Shown here piece by piece: positions 58,878 to 64,000 of a DNA stretch of 64,000 nucleotides (its first letter is position 1; each line of letters starts with the position of its first letter). Source of the DNA: Aralia elata (Eukaryota; Streptophyta; Magnoliopsida; Apiales; Araliaceae); contig CM068379.1 of NCBI GenBank assembly GCA_034770075.1, forward strand, positions 21,017,506 through 21,081,505. Direction: 5' to 3'. Made by a program: the position numbers and the translations under genes. Under the pieces are notes generated by a model that saw only the letters and a program-made list of their open reading frames with translations, was not told the DNA's origin and ran no database searches.

Positions 58878-61252
58878 CCGACTTCGGAGTTATGGCCAAA
58901 ACAAAAACGAGTATTTTAAAGACGAAAACTGCCATAACTTGAGTTCTATAACTCCGATGATTACGAAATTTAAAATTGTTAACATTTATAAGATTTTGGC
59001 AATAGTTGAGAATTTTTGAAGTTGAGCACGATATAGTTAATTTTGACAAGTTATGAACTCAAAATAGGTTTTTGAAAAATATTTAATAAACAGAAAAAAT
59101 TCCAGAAAAATTATTTTTGTGTATGGAATATATGTATATATGTGTGGCTAGAAAAGAAAAAAAATAATAAGATAGTTAAAGAGGTTTAATAGGGGGATTA
59201 GGCTTCTAACGGATTAAAAACTATTAAAAACCGTAAAGTTAAGAATTACGGAAATGATTTCTACCGACTGGAATATGTTCATATGTGACGTATGAGTCTA
59301 AGTAAAGGATAATCATATATTTTTATGATAATATTTTAAAAATAATGTGAGGGAACATTACGTTGGTATAAGTTGAAAGGACAATTATCGGATTAAGTTA
59401 CGAGGTGACGATTAACTGATAAGTTAATTCTATAAATCCTTAGGGATGATGTAGGTTATCGATTGAAGGAAGAAAATTACGGATGCGAATGAGATAGATG
59501 ATGAACTACAGACAGAGGCAAGTTTTTCAGAAGTTATTGTATATGTTTGAACTTGTTAAATGTTATGTGAAAGTTTTATTTTATGCGTTATGTGTACTTC
59601 TTGCGAATGAATTGAGATGTGCACTAAGTGCTATATGGTGATGCAATTATATTGAATTAGTTTGATGATTGAAACTGGTTGAGTTATAGGAACTCACAAT
59701 ATTTATGATTTGAGATGCATGATAAGCACGAAACATATTTAAATGCAAAGCATAATAAGTATAAGATATGAATATATGTCAAGCATAAGAAGCATAAAAC
59801 ATGTAGAAATGCAAAGTATGAAGAGGATAAAGTATGTTTAAAATGTAGATTATGTGGTATGTGACAACTGTTAAACTTGCTGGGCAATGTAGTTCTCACC
59901 CTTGCTATAAATAATTATTTTCAGCTAAATCAGAGCGGACCGAAGGATTTGGAATAGACAAAGGAACAAAAGATGAAATAGTGATTGAAAATGTTTGTGC
60001 TTTAGAAATAAACCAACGTACTGGTCTTCGAAGTAGTTATACTCGGTAATGTTAAATACATGTAAAGTTGTTTGCGTAATCTCTAGCTATGCTAGATGAA
60101 TGTTAAAATTATGTATTGTAATTGCGTAGTCAAAGAGTATTGTACAAAAGAATAGTTAAATCTGGATGGTAAGTACATGAATGCTTAAAAATATTATAAC
60201 AGAGTGAAACATCTCGTTTATTATTTGAGATATATAAATTAGATCATGAAGATCTGCAAATGTAATAACAGATTGTAAAGGTTACGGTTTCTGGAATGGA
60301 AGGAATTGATGTATTAGTTGGTATCAAAGCGAGGTTGTGTTCATTAATTTATAAATAAAGATTGTAATATTGAGATGATGTGTGATACCGTGACGCACCG
60401 GATTCGAGGTTAAAGGGACCCGAATTTGGGGGCGTTACAAGGTCACACCATCAAAGAGAAATATTATTTTAGAAGTAGTTGGCTTAATAAAAATAATTTA
60501 GTATTTGAAAAAATACTAATATTTATAATTAAGTATTTGGAGAAATACTAAATTATAAATTAATAAGAGGGGTCTTATTATTATTATTATTATAAATTAA
60601 TTGGCTTGATAATAATAAATTAAGTAATTTAATTTATTAGTGGAATAAATTAAATAGCTTAATATTTATAATTAAGTATTTGGAGAAATACTAATTATAA
60701 ATTAATAAGAGGAGTCTTATTATTTATTATTATAATTTAGTTCCAAATTATATTGGGAATTAAATTAAAACCCCAAGTTTTAAATGGTTTAAGATGAGGA
60801 TTAGTCTATATGAGGAGAGACCTTATGATAGATTAGGGTTACACAATTAGACAATTCTAATTGCCATTGAAATTCTATAATTCTTTACACCTAAGGAGTT
60901 AGGGATAAAGAGAGAGAATTAGGGTTAACCACCTAAGGTTTATAGAAACCTAAATTTACTTCTTTCAAAATCATCTCTTGGTGGATTACCTTTAAAGCGC
61001 TGCACACACTGAGTTGCTTGCGTTTGATCCGTAGATTTGGAGGAGCGTGAATGAACAAAGGATTGAAACTTGAAGATCACATCAAGAAATTGACCATCTT
61101 CATAAGGTATATCTTTTATCATTCTTCAATTAATAATATTGCATAAGGTGATTCCTAGAATTACAAAAAAAAAAATTTAATTTGATTTATGTCATGCTTC
61201 CGCTGTTTATACATGAGATTGTATGTATGTTCATATTTCTGCAAAGTTAGAG

Positions 61253-61263
61253 TGGCATCAGAG
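61253..61263 (+). other. Primer-binding site of the diverged copia copy, cut by an insertion
   Basis: TGGCATCAGAG corresponds to TGGTATCAGAG with one change and stops where the next LTR begins. The last five bases CAGAG should be that insertion's target duplication. Confidence 0.75.
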
Positions 61264-63241
61264 TGTTGGTCGATTTTGCTACCGAAAAATACGCGCAAGT
61301 ATTTGCGGTCAACAAGTAATATAATGATAAAAGAGTTGTCGAACCCATAGGAAATTATCTCTAGTGTATCCCAAGTACCAACTATATATCGTCTTAATTT
61401 TATTTAGACAATTGATGATTTGAGTTTTTGTTGTTTTGTAATAACTATGATAACAATAATCAAGTAAATATGAAAAGCTTATAAGATAATTAAACTCTAA
61501 TATTAACAAGTCTAATATTGCAATTTCCCCCAGTACTTCATTTGAATATCCTACCTCTCTCATTTGAACTAATTAATAACATATAATTGCCAACCGAGAA
61601 ATCAAAGTTACTTATAAGCCTCTGTCGATGGTCAAATTCGAATCTTTCTAATGTGCCATGTAAGTATATGTCTATCCTACACACTATCAAGAGACCAATT
61701 TCAAGAACAATTAACAAGACACGTGTTACTAAATCTCATTAACCGTCCTTTCAATTACCAACTTTCACATAGGAAGTCATTAAGAATAGATTCTCCATTG
61801 GTTGCACACGGTATGCAGGTATATGTCTATCCTAAATACTATCAAGTTACCTATCATCGAGGATAATCAACAAGGCACACGTCACTAAATCTCTATTAAT
61901 TACCCACAACAATCTTTAACTCTCGCATGATATCATAACAAAGTCTCAACACTATAATCCGTTTGTCAAGTTCATATAGGTTCTCACAGTAATTACTAGC
62001 TAGGCAATTAAGATATGAAACATAAATTATGATATTCAATTCACAAATGAGTAATTAATAACAAAGAGAGAGAAGTTAATTCAAACTATGTGTTGGGTTC
62101 CATTGAAATCTTAGAATACAAGCTCTAGTTCATGGTAGCTAAGCAAAACATCAAACACATGGTATTCATCATGAAATAGAAATACAAATTCAAAGGAAAG
62201 CTAGAGATGATAAAACCCATTTTGAAGATATTCATATGTTGCTTGCTTGGTTGATGTCAATTTCTAGCTTTTCCTCTTCCTTTGGCACTCATTTCTTCTT
62301 TTGCTCCTTAGCTTTTGCTGAATTTTTCCTTGTATTGCAGCAGTTTTGCTCTCTATTTTGATGTATATGGCAGCCTCCCAATCCCTAGATATGAAATATG
62401 AAGCCCCAAAGAGATATTATATAGTGCCTCCATGAAAAATCCTAGCCAAACATCAGATTTTTGGTCAAAAAGTGAGCTGGAATCGTACTTGGAGCTCAAA
62501 AGATCGCACTCAACACGCACAGGCGCGCCCACGCGCTTCCCGCCGCACCCGCACCCCGCTCCTGACGCCTGCCGCACCCCCCACTCGCCCACGTCGCGCG
62601 CGCGCTGGCTGCCTGGCGCCACGCGCCCGTGCCCTCTGCCTGTCACCCGACTCAGCTTTGACCTCTGTTAGTAAAATGGCCATAACTTTCTCATACGAAC
62701 TCGAAATAAGGCGATTAAGAGGCTACGGAAAGATAAGAAGTAGCTCTACAACTTCCATAACTGGAGTTTGAAAAGATAATGGCTGGAGAAAGGGTGAAAT
62801 GGAGCTCATAGTGGCTGTTTTGTAAAATTCATGCTAAATCAGTTGGTAAAACTACCATAACTCCCTCATACGAACTCACATTGGGATGATTCAAGATGTT
62901 CTGGAAAGCTAAGGAGAATATCTACAACTTTCGTTCTTTGAGTTTTGAGAGATACAGATTGGATCATGGTTGAAATTGAGCCGCAAGCAGCTGTTATGTC
63001 AATCGGAAGCTCAAAAATGGCAAACAAGGCAGCCAAGCGTTGACATTCAAATGACTTTGCTTTATTTCCTACAAAACTAAGTAAAAGCACATAAAAACAA
63101 TACAAAACATATAAAAGCAATATAAAACCACAATATCTAAAAATAAGATAAAAATACAATAAAACCACATAAAATACCCAAAGACTTACAAATTATCAAG
63201 GCCAAAAGTACCCAAATTGTGTGTATAAAACACACTCATCA
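61264..63241 (-). repeat. LTR of a minus-oriented retrotransposon running off the window
   Basis: It starts TGTTGGTCGATTTTGC and ends ACACTCATCA, and is related to 46561-47956. On the minus strand, a PPT-like run precedes its TGATGAGTG start, so this is a 3' LTR and the body lies to the right. A GC-rich block lies at 62518-62645. The second LTR is outside the window. Confidence 0.7.
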
Positions 63242-63850
63242 AATATACCCTCAAACTTAAATCTTTGCTTGTCCTCAAGCAAAACAAACCTAAACTACAC
63301 AATTCAAACACTTCTAATACAACCTAACTTGAGCAATGAATTAATAAGCCGACAATGGTCTCAAAGGCATACACATTGAGCTCAAAAAAACAAACAAAAT
63401 GTTGCAAGTCTAAAATATCAATTAGCTAGTCATATCTTGCTTTAGGTCCCTTCCGCGTGTGTGTGAGAGTACCCAATAGCACTAAATCAATTATAGCTCG
63501 GATGAACTTATGCAACCACATTACCTTATGAAAGAAATCAAAATAAACTTCAAAAACCACATGCTTGACACATCACTCACTGCAAATGTATACAAATCAC
63601 ACATTTCCAAAAATTTTGAGATCAAAGGACTTTAGGCGAGCACATTTTATGCTCCATTTCAACTTAAGCCCACTCTTATGGGCGAGTGTGTTTTACGCTC
63701 CATCTCAACCCACCGTAAGATTTGCGATATAACACTTTCTTTTGTTTATCATCATATTATAGGCGAGTGCGTCTTACGCTCTATCTCCCCTAAGCATGTA
63801 TTTATGAGTGAGTGCATTTTACGCTCCATCTCTACTAACCACATGACCAT
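63242..63850 (-). other. 3' untranslated interior of the minus-oriented element
   Basis: It begins (minus strand) next to the LTR with AAGTTTGAGGGTATATT. The adjoining sequence GCTTGAGGACAAGCAAAG is an inverted repeat often seen near 3' ends of plant gypsy elements. No coding region was recognised. Confidence 0.5.
63630..63838. repeat. Four spaced copies of GGCGAGTGTGTTTTACGCTC
   Basis: Copies begin near 63635, 63679, 63761 and 63806 with spacings of about 44-82 bp, and most continue with CATCTC. They make the plus frame at 63678-63956 look repetitive. Confidence 0.8.
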
Positions 63851-64000
63851 TGTGACACCCCCAAATTCAGGTACCAATACCTCGAATCTGGTGCTCACGA
63901 TAAAATACATCCATACACCTCTAAACAACATAAATCAACTAATGCGGAATAAATAAACATATGTTGTTCATTACAAAAGGTTTACTACAGTCCCAAAGTC
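63851..64000 (-). mobile_element. Start of another LTR, truncated by the window
   Basis: TGTGACACCCCCAAATTC and ACCTCGAATCTGGTG match the inverted right end of 44710-60439, so this is the same family in minus orientation. Confidence 0.6.

Larger units (their letters stand above)
44710..60439 (+). mobile_element. Probable solo LTR, itself holding two nested elements
   Basis: It begins TGTGATATCCCGAAT and ends TTTGGGGGCGTTACA, an imperfect inverted pair typical of gypsy LTR ends. Its flanks GGGTA and AGGTC are each one change from GGGTC, the sequence of the undisturbed copia LTR, so a 5-bp duplication has decayed. Without nested elements it is about 3.85 kb. No gag or pol was seen. The right end is homologous, inverted, to 63851 onward. 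Confidence 0.65.
43655..61251 (+). mobile_element. Diverged copia 5' LTR of the same family, split by a large insertion
   Basis: 43655-44709 and 60445-61251 together match the copia LTR at 13547-15365 from start to end. The break falls between AACCTAAAGGG and TCACACC, which are contiguous in the other copies. It is followed by a primer-binding site, so it was the 5' LTR of a full element. Its first two bases no longer read TG. Confidence 0.85.

Overview
This is nuclear DNA from a flowering plant, most likely a dicot. It is AT-rich, has two spliced genes with canonical introns, and is otherwise dominated by nested plant transposable elements (Ty1/copia, Ty3/gypsy of chromodomain and Tat/Ogre type, solo LTRs, MULE- and hAT-like elements, MITEs). 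There are no bacterial or viral genes. Species cannot be named from the sequence.

Genes. The one clear functional gene is a four-exon NAC transcription factor (29031-35452, + strand, 398 aa predicted) of the NAC050/NAC052-like type, with its NAC domain split over exons 1-3 and a conserved coiled coil at the C-terminus. Its first intron carries a tandemly triplicated segment containing plastid-derived tRNA-Ser(UGA) fragments. A second, apparently intact small gene (40358-40877, - strand, two exons, 150 aa) encodes a GRF-type zinc-finger protein with a coiled-coil tail. Two broken GRF-type relatives sit at the left edge (172-659 and 5912-5986, both - strand).

Left transposon stack. A non-coding, minus-oriented LTR element full of CCGAA-rich tandem repeats occupies 720-4311. 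A decayed chromodomain-type gypsy element (about 9090-25678) is split by a solo LTR (10729-23298, TSD ACAAT), which is split by a solo copia LTR (11773-22835, TSD ATAGG), which is split by a young complete copia element (13547-22807, TSD CATGC) of the same family. The copia LTRs are both 1,819 bp and almost identical, but gag-pol carries two in-frame stops, a frameshift and a changed integrase catalytic residue. Its leader has two unusual structured regions.

Right transposon stack. A 1.76-kb MULE-like element with about 180-bp inverted termini (41698-43459) lies in an unclassified repeat. A diverged LTR of the same copia family (43655-61251) is split by a probable solo LTR (44710-60439), which holds another solo LTR (46561-47956) and a 10.5-kb Tat/Ogre-like element (48407-58877). 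That element has scrambled pol fragments and a 3' region built of several tandem-repeat arrays, including about thirteen 70-bp units. The primer-binding site of the diverged copia copy is interrupted by another LTR (61264-63241), whose interior is entered at 63851 by a further LTR running off the window.

Most boundaries rest on direct sight of TG...CA ends, target-site duplications, PBS, PPT and terminal repeats. Family names rest on recognised protein motifs. Lineage names beyond superfamily are inference.
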